The notes under the pieces are model-generated. The model made no database searches. It saw only the letters and a program-made list of their open reading frames with translations, and had not been told where the DNA came from. The translations under genes and the position numbers were made by a program. A stretch of 12,223 bases of DNA from Rickettsia typhi (GTDB taxonomy: Bacteria > Pseudomonadota > Alphaproteobacteria > Rickettsiales > UBA1997), in contig CAMDMO010000039.1 of NCBI GenBank assembly GCA_945902255.1, forward strand, positions 1-12,223, written 5' to 3'. Of the stretch, positions 1 through 6,891 are shown one piece after another (within the stretch, counting starts at the first letter, position 1; the number at the start of each line of letters is the position of its first letter).

Positions 1-170
1 ATGGAGCGCTAACTTTTCCTGACAAATCTCTTTTAATAGAAGACTGCTTATCCAAGCATTAAAAAAGGAAAAGGTGACAGGTCACTTTCTCTATCTCTCA
101 TTTTTCTGGTAGAGTAACTTTTTATTTTCTAGATTGAAGATTCTTTCAATTAGTAACCACCTAATTTTAT

Positions 171-632
171 ATGAAGACACTTCGCTTTTTTCTTCTTATT
201 TTCCTACTCACAAATTCATCATTGCAAGCTGCTGATAAAGAATATGTCAGCTTTGATTTAGCTTCATCTCACAATCATCCAGTCACTAAAAGATTACGCG
301 AAAGTTTTGATGTTTTGTTTAAGAAATATTCAGCAAATGAAATTTCTTTTGACCGTTTAAAACTTGGTAAAAGACAGATAGAAATGTTGAAAGAAAAATT
401 TGTTGTTCTTGTGGTAAGTGAGGGAGAATTTGGTGGATATTTTTTAACTATTGTTATCTCACTCAAAGAAGCACCTTATAAATTTTATAGTTGGCGGGTC
501 TGGCTTTATGATATTAGTGGCAATGGCGAAGAGTTTGAGATTCGTAATATTAAAGAAACTGCTATAGGTAAGAAAGAAGAAGAGCAATTTTTACCTCTCT
601 TAAATAAAGAAAATCTAAAATATTGGCAGTAA
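171..632 (+). CDS. Small secreted protein of unknown function
   Basis: The 153-residue product starts with a clear signal peptide: MKTLRFF, a hydrophobic core (about residues 5-15) and a probable cleavage site after SSLQA near residue 20, so it is predicted to be exported to the periplasm or beyond. There is no lipobox cysteine. The mature part is rich in charged residues, with a central hydrophobic strand (about 78-98, FVVLVVSE to FLTIVISL) and aromatic residues around 104-113 (YKFYSWRVWLY), which suggests a small alpha/beta fold. I do not recognise a family. The ATG is preferred because it puts the signal peptide at the very N-terminus; no good Shine-Dalgarno site precedes it. It ends 41 bases before the likely start of the lytic-transglycosylase-like gene on the same strand, so the two are probably co-transcribed. 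A role as a partner or periplasmic inhibitor of that enzyme is possible but is only inference. Confidence 0.75.
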   Translation: MKTLRFFLLIFLLTNSSLQAADKEYVSFDLASSHNHPVTKRLRESFDVLFKKYSANEISFDRLKLGKRQIEMLKEKFVVLVVSEGEFGGYFLTIVISLKEAPYKFYSWRVWLYDISGNGEEFEIRNIKETAIGKKEEEQFLPLLNKENLKYWQ

Positions 633-673
633 GAATTTTAGCAAAATTATTTATTAACCTCATTATTAAAATT

Positions 674-1411
674 ATGACCAAAAATATTGATTCTTGGATA
701 AAGAATAGAACAGAACATCAAGTTAAAGCTTTAGAAAAAGCCTCAAAATATTTTGATAATAATGATGCTTTTACGATTAATACCCTTGAAGCAATTTATG
801 GGCAAGAAAGTAGTTTTGGAAAATATGATAAATCAGAAAAAAGAGGAGATAAAGGAGCCGTGGGTCATTTCCAAATTGAGAGAGGAACTGCTGAAGAATA
901 CGGACTTAAAATTACTAAAGAAAATGATCCAAGATTTGATGTTAATGAAAGCTCAGAAATTGCAGCTCAATATTTAATTAGACTTAATTCATTATTTAAT
1001 AGTAATAGAAGGCTTGGTGAGGATAAAGAAGGTAATATTATTTCAACAATTTTTGTTCCTGATATTAACGAAAGAAAATCATTTATTATTGCCGCTTATA
1101 ATGGTGGTCAAGGAACAATAGCAAAAGCTCAAATGGCTGCTAAATCTGATGGTAAGGATGCAACTAAATGGGAAATAGTAAAAGAATATCTAGAAGAAGC
1201 TGGAGCAACAGATGCAAAAGCTAAAGAAATAATAGAATATGTTGAAAAAGTTTTGGCTTATGAGAAAGAATTTGCAAAAAAATCTAAAGCCAATAAAAAA
1301 TTAAAAGATAAAGAACCGTCAAAAGTCTCAGATAATAACTCTGAAGATGGACATTGGGTTACGCTTGATAATGGAAGGCATGTTTTTATTGAAGACAAAA
1401 AAGTTGGTTAG
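674..1411 (+). CDS. Lytic-transglycosylase-like protein with phage-type tail
   Basis: From the ATG at 674 the product has 245 residues. It shows the SLT/lysozyme-like fold signature of lytic transglycosylases, which cleave the MurNAc-GlcNAc bond of peptidoglycan: IYGQESSFG with the presumed catalytic Glu at residue 45, GAVGHFQI (about 61-68) and AAYNGG (about 140-145). A Lys-rich stretch (about 198-217) follows, then a C-terminal tail GHWVTLDNGRHVFIED (226-241), a kind of short motif I associate with the ends of phage structural and effector proteins. No signal peptide is visible from this start, so export would need a dedicated route (phage lysis, secretion system) or the protein acts inside the cell. 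The same frame extends back to a TTG at 623, overlapping the upstream gene by 10 bases and adding 17 residues (MAVRILAKLFINLIIKI); I chose the ATG because it is the stronger start codon. Neither start has a clear Shine-Dalgarno site. The enzyme-family call is good; substrate and biological role are open. Confidence 0.8.
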   Translation: MTKNIDSWIKNRTEHQVKALEKASKYFDNNDAFTINTLEAIYGQESSFGKYDKSEKRGDKGAVGHFQIERGTAEEYGLKITKENDPRFDVNESSEIAAQYLIRLNSLFNSNRRLGEDKEGNIISTIFVPDINERKSFIIAAYNGGQGTIAKAQMAAKSDGKDATKWEIVKEYLEEAGATDAKAKEIIEYVEKVLAYEKEFAKKSKANKKLKDKEPSKVSDNNSEDGHWVTLDNGRHVFIEDKKVG

Positions 1412-1452
1412 ATAGCTTTAAAACTAACTAATTTAAAAATATTTTTTTTGCA

Positions 1453-1495
1453 AAGTTCGAAAAGATCTTGCTAAGCGAAAAATACTTTCGAACTT
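1453..1495. repeat. 10-bp perfect inverted repeat in gap
   Basis: Arms AAGTTCGAAA (1453-1462) and TTTCGAACTT (1486-1495) are perfect inverses around a 23-base loop. The loop contains GATCTTGCTAA (1464-1474), which is also found in the loop of the hairpin at 4587-4640. No T-run follows directly on either strand, so a standard intrinsic terminator is unlikely. The repeat lies between the plus-strand transglycosylase-like gene and the 3' end of the minus-strand LRR gene. It may belong to a dispersed intergenic repeat family. Confidence 0.6.
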
Positions 1496-1632
1496 CTGCA
1501 TCCTCTTGTTAAACCATCTACAATCAACAAAATCAACGCTCTAAAATTTGGAGAACGGTTCGCAAGATACCACACTTGCTCCACCATTTCCCCTCAATGC
1601 TTGGTAAAATTTTCTAGAATTTATTTATTATT

Positions 1633-1654
1633 TGGTGTCCGCCTGGTGTCCGCA
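1633..1654. repeat. Tandem 11-base repeat TGGTGTCCGC(C/A)
   Basis: TGGTGTCCGCC (1633-1643) is followed at once by TGGTGTCCGCA (1644-1654), two copies differing only at the last base. The block is G+C-rich against very A+T-rich surroundings and stands just after the 3' end of the LRR gene (which stops at 1660 on the minus strand). The function is unknown; a recombination or binding site is possible but nothing else supports it. Confidence 0.5.
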
Positions 1655-1659
1655 AGTAT

Positions 1660-3456
1660 TTAAAGTGGTGGTAATATTTTTGTTGAAGCTTTACCTGCAA
1701 GAAGCTTTGCACTCTCTACTCGCGTAGATTTGGCTGGCGCACCTACTTCTCTCGTTTCATCTGACGATTCTACTTCTGCAAAAGCCGCCGCTCCAGCTCC
1801 AGCATATCTTGCAGATGACTCTGCACCACCTACCGTACGACTTTTTTCTGCAGCTAATTCGTTATTTCTGTTGATGCATAATTTTATATTGGCCAAGGCT
1901 TCGCGCCCTACATCTCCCATTTCGTTGAAATCAAGAATAAGGCTTGTCATGGTTTTGTTTATTCTTAGGGCTTCGGCTAGGGCTATGGCTCCTTCATCTC
2001 CGATAAGGTTGAAAGAAAGATTAAGGCTTGTCAGGGCTGGCTCCTCTCTCAGGACTACAGCTAGGGCTGACACTCCTTTAGGTCCGATGCCTTTCTGAAT
2101 AAGATTAAGACTTGTCCGGGTTGGGTCTTTATCTCTAATTTCTCTAATTTTTAGCACTAAACTTTCTTCTGCAGATGTGGTCGTTTGAGCCGCTGGAGAA
2201 GCTGTAGATTCCATCCTACCAGAACCTGCGCCACCAAACACGGCTGGCGCTGCAGCTCCTTCTCTTTCTTCATCCATGGCTGCGCCAACTCCGCCACCAC
2301 CTTCTGCTAAGGGTGAAGTATGGGCATAATCTTCATGAGCAGGATCTGCTTTTTCATCACGTTTACGCAATATCTCGTTCAATCTTTCCATTCGCTTAAT
2401 AATTCTTCCTCGAATTTCATCGTGCCTATATGCACTTTCTGGATCCGTGATTATTTCTGTAGATATAGTTTCATTTTCAGTTCTAATATTCAATGCCTCG
2501 AGATATAATTCTGGAAAATGCTTTACGATAAAATCAAACAACTCTACCAGATTATAATCTTTTTCACCAATTTTAATTGTCTGCTTAACCTCTTCAAGAT
2601 CAACTCTCTTTTCATCAAAAAACAAACGGGTATAATAGCCAAGAGATGCCATTGGAATCTTGGGCATGAACTTATAAAATTCTTCAATTCTATCTCTCGC
2701 TCCACCAGAATTAAATCCCTCATAATTATTTTCAAAACTATCTTCTTTTACTGTTAAATGTTTTAAATAATCGAATAAATAGGCTACAAAGCCTGATGGA
2801 ACTTGCACATGCAAATTGTCGCCAACATTATATAAAAAATTTGCTTTACTATATTGATGAAAAATAGGAGTATCAGCTCCTAATTCTACTGGCATTCTAT
2901 GACTAATTTTTAAAGAAAAGCCCCACCCTCCTTTATAATGCGCAACCCGCGAAAGATGCACCTCTCCTTTTTGAGCTGCTGAAAAAAAATCAGTTAAAGT
3001 TAATTGGGGAGAACCTTTATAGCTATTGGTTGCAATAAAACTATCTATCTCTGCATTAGAAATATGCCTTATTTTTTTTCTATCTGAAGGATTCCCTAGA
3101 ATACTATTTAATTCTTCTGCATCTAATCTTATATCTAATCTGACGATTCTAAGAGGATGTACAAGGTAGCACTCTTCAGGAGATTCCGGATCTTCATATT
3201 GCAAGATTATTTTACCAGAATCTTTATCAGTATGCTGGGCATAATACATGTGGAGTGCCGCATTAGGAATCGTCCCATCATTTAAACATTCAATCTCCAT
3301 TTTTCCGCTAACTCGGAAACCTTCTCCCTTTATTTCGAATAATTTGCGCAATTCATACATAAATTCTCTATCACCTTCGGAGTGAAATAAAATAACTGCC
3401 TGAGTTAATTTAGGGTCTGTTTTATCTGGAATTAACATATATCGCAGATTGGGCAT
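1660..3456 (-). CDS. Leucine-rich-repeat protein with unknown N-terminal region
   Basis: The 598-residue protein has three parts. Residues 1-370 form a charged, soluble region with no family I recognise; it ends in a strongly basic/acidic helical stretch (about 346-370). Residues 371-428 are a low-complexity linker rich in Gly, Ala and Ser. Residues 447-531 are three 28-residue leucine-rich repeats beginning RTSLNLI, LTSLNLS and MTSLILD, each with the GxxGxxALAxxL second half typical of the ribonuclease-inhibitor (NLR-like) LRR class. A second Ala/Ser-rich tail (about 540-590) ends the protein. There is no signal peptide or membrane segment. Such LRRs are protein-binding modules, and in host-associated bacteria they are often found in secreted effectors, so an effector or scaffold role is plausible but inferred. 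Three repeats are few for a stable solenoid, suggesting either a fragment or a recently gained module. The gene is divergent from the 3608-4546 gene. The start ATG has no clear Shine-Dalgarno site. Confidence 0.8.
   Translation of the reverse strand: MPNLRYMLIPDKTDPKLTQAVILFHSEGDREFMYELRKLFEIKGEGFRVSGKMEIECLNDGTIPNAALHMYYAQHTDKDSGKIILQYEDPESPEECYLVHPLRIVRLDIRLDAEELNSILGNPSDRKKIRHISNAEIDSFIATNSYKGSPQLTLTDFFSAAQKGEVHLSRVAHYKGGWGFSLKISHRMPVELGADTPIFHQYSKANFLYNVGDNLHVQVPSGFVAYLFDYLKHLTVKEDSFENNYEGFNSGGARDRIEEFYKFMPKIPMASLGYYTRLFFDEKRVDLEEVKQTIKIGEKDYNLVELFDFIVKHFPELYLEALNIRTENETISTEIITDPESAYRHDEIRGRIIKRMERLNEILRKRDEKADPAHEDYAHTSPLAEGGGGVGAAMDEEREGAAAPAVFGGAGSGRMESTASPAAQTTTSAEESLVLKIREIRDKDPTRTSLNLIQKGIGPKGVSALAVVLREEPALTSLNLSFNLIGDEGAIALAEALRINKTMTSLILDFNEMGDVGREALANIKLCINRNNELAAEKSRTVGGAESSARYAGAGAAAFAEVESSDETREVGAPAKSTRVESAKLLAGKASTKILPPL
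1864..2118 (-). repeat. Three 84-base repeats coding the LRR units
   Basis: The LRR-coding part shows an 84-base period at DNA level. On the plus strand AAGGCTTGTCA occurs at 1939 and again at 2023, and the related AAGACTTGTCC at 2107, exactly 84 bases (28 codons) apart. The DNA similarity retained across units suggests the repeats arose by duplication rather than being long diverged. Confidence 0.7.
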
Positions 3457-3499
3457 TTTACTAATATTTTAATTTGTTATTATGTTTTGCTTCATGCTA

Positions 3500-3528
3500 A
3501 AAATAAAGCCGCCCACTTTTTTTGCCAA
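3500..3528 (-). promoter_or_regulatory. Possible promoter of the LRR gene
   Basis: On the minus strand TTGGCA (3523-3528) and TATTTT (3500-3505) are separated by 17 bases, a sigma70-like arrangement with a good -35 and a weak -10 (4 of 6). It lies 44 bases upstream of the LRR gene start. In A+T-rich DNA such matches arise by chance, so this is tentative. Confidence 0.3.
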
Positions 3529-3550
3529 CTTTGCATCGGCAATTTATAAG
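3522..3550 (+). promoter_or_regulatory. Possible sigma70 promoter of the 3608 gene
   Basis: TTGCCA (3522-3527) and TATAAG (3545-3550) lie 17 bases apart, each matching the sigma70 consensus at 5 of 6 positions. The start codon follows 57 bases after the -10. A short inverted repeat, TTGCC (3522-3526) and GGCAA (3538-3542), overlaps the -35 and spacer and could be an operator. The -35 coincides with that of the possible opposite promoter, so the two divergent genes may compete for or share control. Confidence 0.4.
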
Positions 3551-3556
3551 AAAATC

Positions 3557-3580
3557 AAAATAACCCGGCACCTTTTTTAA
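3557..3580. repeat. Single arm related to the 4587-4640 hairpin
   Basis: AATAACCCGGCACCTTTTTT here closely resembles GTAACCTGGTACCTTTTTT in the right arm of the hairpin at 4587-4640. Only one arm is present, so no hairpin forms. It would lie in the 5' untranslated leader of the 3608-4546 gene, so the gene is flanked by related sequences: one arm before it and a full inverted repeat after it. Confidence 0.45.
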
Positions 3581-3607
3581 ATTATTAACTAATTTAGCGA
3601 ATTATAA

Positions 3608-4546
3608 ATGCGTAGTAAATTTTTAACTCAATTAACTAAACCTGCATTACCTAAATCGATTGGATATTATTCAACAGTTGATTTCTCTAAAATAAGAAGC
3701 ATTCCTAAAATTCTTACCGAGTCAGAACTTTCTTTCAAATCTTGTCTTGAGGATTCTTGCAAAATGCTTGCAAAAGATAGCGTTCAAAAAGATTTATTTA
3801 GTACTGTTGAATATGACTTTAAAACAAATATTGAACAGTTAAAAAAGACTGAATTATCTACCGTAAAACCTCTTAGAGCTAGGTATGATGCCAATCTAAA
3901 ATCGTTATATTTGGCTTTAAGTAGGAAATTTGACATAGAAGGTGAGCAGCAAAAAACCATTGCAATAAATATTTTAGGAACTCAGTTATCGTTAGTAACT
4001 TTCTTTCATGATTTGAAAGACCCTGTTCATACTCAAGTTTTATCCAGCTTTATCTGCTACGAAGGGTTTCCATTGGCTTATTCAGCTAACGCAATTTCAT
4101 TGGCGCTAAGTGCTAACAATCGAAATATCCATCATTTTGCTTTGGGAGAGTTGCCAAAAAAAATTCCCACCATGCAGGAATATGATTTATTTGGCAATAG
4201 CCTGGTGATGTCTCTAGTGCAAATATCCTTGCCACTTCTAGTTGAAGATAAAATAAATTTGGGCTATCAGAGAATATCTTGTCGAGAAAACGATTCACTT
4301 AAGGCTCAAAAAGAAATTAGTGGAATTGAAGAAAGGCGTAGTTCAAATTTTCCAAGAGTTTATGCATTTGCCGTGGCATTTTTAGAAAAAATTGCAAATG
4401 ATCTTGGCAATGTAAGGCCCGATTATAAGGGTGCGCCTTCTATCGCGGTTGGATCAGAAATAATTTTTGCAGCTCCAAGCTCAGAGACAAAATTAACAGC
4501 AATTGATATGATTGCCTCAGGCACTCCTCTGGGCAAGAGTCGCTAA
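3608..4546 (+). CDS. Hypothetical protein, 312 residues, no recognised family
   Basis: I do not recognise a family. The protein is soluble-looking, with no signal peptide and no convincing membrane segment; the most hydrophobic stretches (about 199-211 and 252-260) are short. The N-terminus (MRSKFLTQLTKPALPKSIG, then YYSTVDF) is basic, hydroxylated and free of acidic residues for about 24 positions, which resembles a mitochondrial presequence; this is only a compositional likeness. Residues 40-110 are mostly charged and probably helical. The region 134-180 (FFHDLKDPVHTQ to NIHHFALGELP) has several His and aromatic residues, and the C-terminus (275-312) is Ala/Ser/Pro-rich. The ATG is preceded by no Shine-Dalgarno site but by a fair sigma70-like promoter. 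It is divergent from the LRR gene and ends at a strong hairpin terminator, so it appears to be a single-gene transcript. The long open frame and codon use support a real gene. Confidence 0.65.
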   Translation: MRSKFLTQLTKPALPKSIGYYSTVDFSKIRSIPKILTESELSFKSCLEDSCKMLAKDSVQKDLFSTVEYDFKTNIEQLKKTELSTVKPLRARYDANLKSLYLALSRKFDIEGEQQKTIAINILGTQLSLVTFFHDLKDPVHTQVLSSFICYEGFPLAYSANAISLALSANNRNIHHFALGELPKKIPTMQEYDLFGNSLVMSLVQISLPLLVEDKINLGYQRISCRENDSLKAQKEISGIEERRSSNFPRVYAFAVAFLEKIANDLGNVRPDYKGAPSIAVGSEIIFAAPSSETKLTAIDMIASGTPLGKSR

Positions 4547-4586
4547 TTACAAAAATAACTTTCAATCTCTCATTAATAAAAAGAAG

Positions 4587-4640
4587 AAAAGGTGCCAAGT
4601 TATTTTCTGATCTTGCTAAAAGTAACCTGGTACCTTTTTT
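4587..4640. terminator. Long hairpin, probable bidirectional terminator
   Basis: The arms AAAAGGTGCCAAGTTATTTT (4587-4606) and AAAAGTAACCTGGTACCTTTT (4618-4638) pair almost throughout, with one A.C mismatch and two G-U pairs as plus-strand RNA. A run of seven T follows on the plus strand (4635-4641), and an A-run on the other side gives Ts on the minus strand. It stands 40 bases after the 3608-4546 gene and touches the stop codon of the minus-strand membrane-protein gene, as expected for a terminator serving two converging genes. The 11-base loop region shares GATCTTGCTAA with the inverted repeat at 1453-1495. Confidence 0.75.
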
Positions 4641-6760
4641 TATTTTTCATAAATCAAAACAGAGTCATAATCGCCAAATTTCTCTTTTCCAACCAACTTA
4701 TAATGCTTAAGCAAAAGATCGCCTAAATAAGATCTTTCTTGTCTTGATATAATTCTTGCAACATCGCTAGATTCAACAACAACAACCCATTTTTTGCTTT
4801 TATTGGCTATTTCTAAATATATAGCATTTAGGTCTTCTATATAAAACATGTGGCGCAAATTGGCGATTTTTAGTGGTGATTTTTCTAATAATTTTAGGGA
4901 GAAATAATAATCTTGATCATTGATTGCCAACATCAATAAATCTTCTCTAACTTTATCACTATCGCCAATATATTTTTTAATAAATTCTACTTCTTGTTCG
5001 CGATATGTGCGCCTTTCTTTTACTGACGCCGCTTCATTTAAAATAAAATTTTCTTTTAAAGTATTATAACTAAATAAATTAAACCAAAATGCTGAGCTAA
5101 AATAAGCTATAATCAATAATGGCAATATAGAAATTAGGCTTTCGCTTTTAATTTTAGGAAAAAATTTAACAAAATCTTTTTTGTGGAAATTTTTACAAAA
5201 TTTATCTGCAAAAATAACCAATAAAATTACCGCCGGATATCCGCAATGAAGTAAGTTTGAATAGTGACTTCTGCCAACAAAATAGCTGAATAATCCCGTT
5301 CCTAAAATTGTAAGAGTGAGAATAAAATAATTTTGTAGGGAGTGGCTTTTTGTAACAAAATTATAAATAGAAAAAACATATCCAATAATATAGATCATCA
5401 CCAAAATATACCACGCACCAAAGGCGGGAATATTTATCATTGCATAACCAAAACCAACCGCCGCTTTTTGACCGTAAAAAAGATAGGAAATATCTGGCCA
5501 TTGCCCATATTTTAATCTTAATATTGAGAAAAATACTAACCAGATGGAGGCTAAAATTCCGAAAGATTTGGCTAAATGTTGACTAAATTGAACAATATCT
5601 ATTAGTGGCTTTTTAGCATCAATTACAAATTTTTTATAGCCAGACATCGCTACAAACACTATAAAACTAGGCACCCCCACATCTAAATTCCAAATAGTTG
5701 CGATGCTAAAAATTACTAATCCTAAATAATATTTTGAATTGCTGGGTTTTTTAAAAAACAAATATAAAAAACTAAGTAATAAGGCGGGGAAAAATAGGCG
5801 GATATATTCATATTGAAATATTATGTCGCTTGAATCTGGCCATGTATTATTGGAAAAATTTTGTATATATAAAAAGGTTAAAAACCCCATTAATGCCACT
5901 AATTTATTTTCAATTACTGAAAATATAAAAAAAGCAATTGAAGCGACAGCTGTGAGAAACATCAGCGCCATCATTATTTTTAAACATAAAATGCTGGGTG
6001 AAATATATAAAAATATTTGCAAGAAATATGGATGTAATCCATAGAGACTTTTTAGATCAAAAAGCGGTGCCTTACCTAGAAATGTCTGAACAATTGGATA
6101 AACAACTGGGCTAAAATTTACCGCAACTGATTCATTAAAAAAAGAATAGCTGCCAATAAATAAAATTAGCGCAGCGGCGGATATAATAAAAATTATTGAG
6201 GTTATTTTCTGTAATTTTTTATTTCCAAAAACATCATAAATTATTGCCAAATAAGCAAATATTAACGCGGTAATTATGGTTAAAGAAGAAGAGTATAATT
6301 GTATTTTTTGCCAAAATTCAATTGTAGCAAAAGTGGTATTTTGAACTAGAATCTCTAAGGTTAAAAAGGTTAGAATAATTCCTATTGCTATGAAAAAAAA
6401 CGATGTAATTGCAATTAAATTAGATAAAAATTTTAAACGCTCTTTTTCTATTTTAAGCAAACTTGGCACTAGATATTTTTGCGACAAAAATAACGAAAAA
6501 AATAATATTATGGGCACTAAAATTGCTGATAGAACATAAGCTAGACGATCTTTTCCTTCGCGATCTGCCAAGGCTTGGTGATCGCTGCCATCTACAGTAA
6601 TTAAGAAGGTATATGGCCTTACGGCTAAATCTGAAATTGCTTGATAATCATAAAAACGAAACACAGAAAATATTACCGCCAAAACTATAAAAATTCCGAG
6701 ATAGGCGTGAAGAGTTAGTAATAAATTTGCGATTGAAGAGTTATTTTTTATATTTTGCAT
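4640..6760 (-). CDS. Polytopic membrane protein, GT-C glycosyltransferase-like
   Basis: The 706-residue product has many hydrophobic helices (for example about 15-33, 77-95, 111-137, 158-175, 186-204, 261-282, 286-300, 322-336, 345-356, 398-414, 449-467, 478-495, 508-517 and 543-560) and a soluble C-terminal domain of about 145 residues. This layout, a large first extracytoplasmic loop (about 34-76) holding Asp residues, the FVGRSHYSNLLHCGYPA stretch (494-510) and the ending HYKLVGKEKFGDYDSVLI, recalls bacterial GT-C-type membrane glycosyltransferases, which move sugars from polyprenyl-phosphate donors to acceptors on the outer face of the membrane. No residue can be named as catalytic with confidence. 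Its place downstream of a polyprenyl-phosphate glycosyltransferase and sugar enzymes supports such a role. It is separated from the methyltransferase gene by 131 bases holding a perfect inverted repeat, so it may have separate control. Alternatives are a flippase, polymerase or other glycan transport protein. Confidence 0.65.
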   Translation of the reverse strand: MQNIKNNSSIANLLLTLHAYLGIFIVLAVIFSVFRFYDYQAISDLAVRPYTFLITVDGSDHQALADREGKDRLAYVLSAILVPIILFFSLFLSQKYLVPSLLKIEKERLKFLSNLIAITSFFFIAIGIILTFLTLEILVQNTTFATIEFWQKIQLYSSSLTIITALIFAYLAIIYDVFGNKKLQKITSIIFIISAAALILFIGSYSFFNESVAVNFSPVVYPIVQTFLGKAPLFDLKSLYGLHPYFLQIFLYISPSILCLKIMMALMFLTAVASIAFFIFSVIENKLVALMGFLTFLYIQNFSNNTWPDSSDIIFQYEYIRLFFPALLLSFLYLFFKKPSNSKYYLGLVIFSIATIWNLDVGVPSFIVFVAMSGYKKFVIDAKKPLIDIVQFSQHLAKSFGILASIWLVFFSILRLKYGQWPDISYLFYGQKAAVGFGYAMINIPAFGAWYILVMIYIIGYVFSIYNFVTKSHSLQNYFILTLTILGTGLFSYFVGRSHYSNLLHCGYPAVILLVIFADKFCKNFHKKDFVKFFPKIKSESLISILPLLIIAYFSSAFWFNLFSYNTLKENFILNEAASVKERRTYREQEVEFIKKYIGDSDKVREDLLMLAINDQDYYFSLKLLEKSPLKIANLRHMFYIEDLNAIYLEIANKSKKWVVVVESSDVARIISRQERSYLGDLLLKHYKLVGKEKFGDYDSVLIYEK

Positions 6761-6817
6761 AGTTAGTGGAAAAAGAGGCTTTAAATCCCTTTTAATAGCA
6801 ATTCATCAAAATATCCC

Positions 6818-6865
6818 CAACCACCGTCATCCTTGGCGCGTGAGAGTCGAGGATGACGGTGGTTG
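6818..6865. repeat. Perfect 16-bp inverted repeat between genes
   Basis: CAACCACCGTCATCCT (6818-6833) and its exact complement AGGATGACGGTGGTTG (6850-6865) flank a 16-base G+C-rich loop. The element is far richer in G+C than its surroundings and lies in the 131-base gap between the methyltransferase and membrane-protein genes. No T-run follows in the minus-strand transcript, so it is less likely to be a simple terminator than a REP-type intergenic repeat. CGTCATCC-type palindromes are familiar in alphaproteobacterial intergenic regions. In the transcript it could slow decay or lower read-through into the membrane-protein gene. Confidence 0.8.
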
Positions 6866-6891
6866 ATAGATTTTCTATCCCAAATGGCGTT

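Noticed and set aside
1..62. Possible 3' end of a coding frame entering from the left edge, ending TAA at 60-62 (last residues LLIEDCLSKH).
   Set aside because: Only about 19 codons are visible, with no motif; an open stretch of that length is common by chance, and the other frames stop even earlier.
66..126. Full hairpin terminator or transposon end around GGTGACAGGTCAC.
   Set aside because: Only a 5-bp GTGAC/GTCAC stem with a 2-base loop forms locally; the rest does not pair and no transposase is visible, so it is kept only as a weak relative of other repeats.
1417..1449. TTTAAA...TTTAAA followed by eight T, as a terminator of the transglycosylase-like gene.
   Set aside because: The stem is A/T only and six bases long, too weak to support; such patterns are frequent in this composition.
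1549..1590. tRNA-like 3' end: GGTTCGCAAGATACC followed by CTCCACCA.
   Set aside because: The T-loop does not fit the usual pattern, no 5' acceptor strand complementary to TTGCTCC lies upstream, and no cloverleaf can be drawn on either strand.
1730..2098. 122-residue open frame on the plus strand inside the LRR gene.
   Set aside because: It is a shadow of the Ala/Leu-rich LRR coding strand; its peptide has no family features and the opposite frame has clear LRRs.
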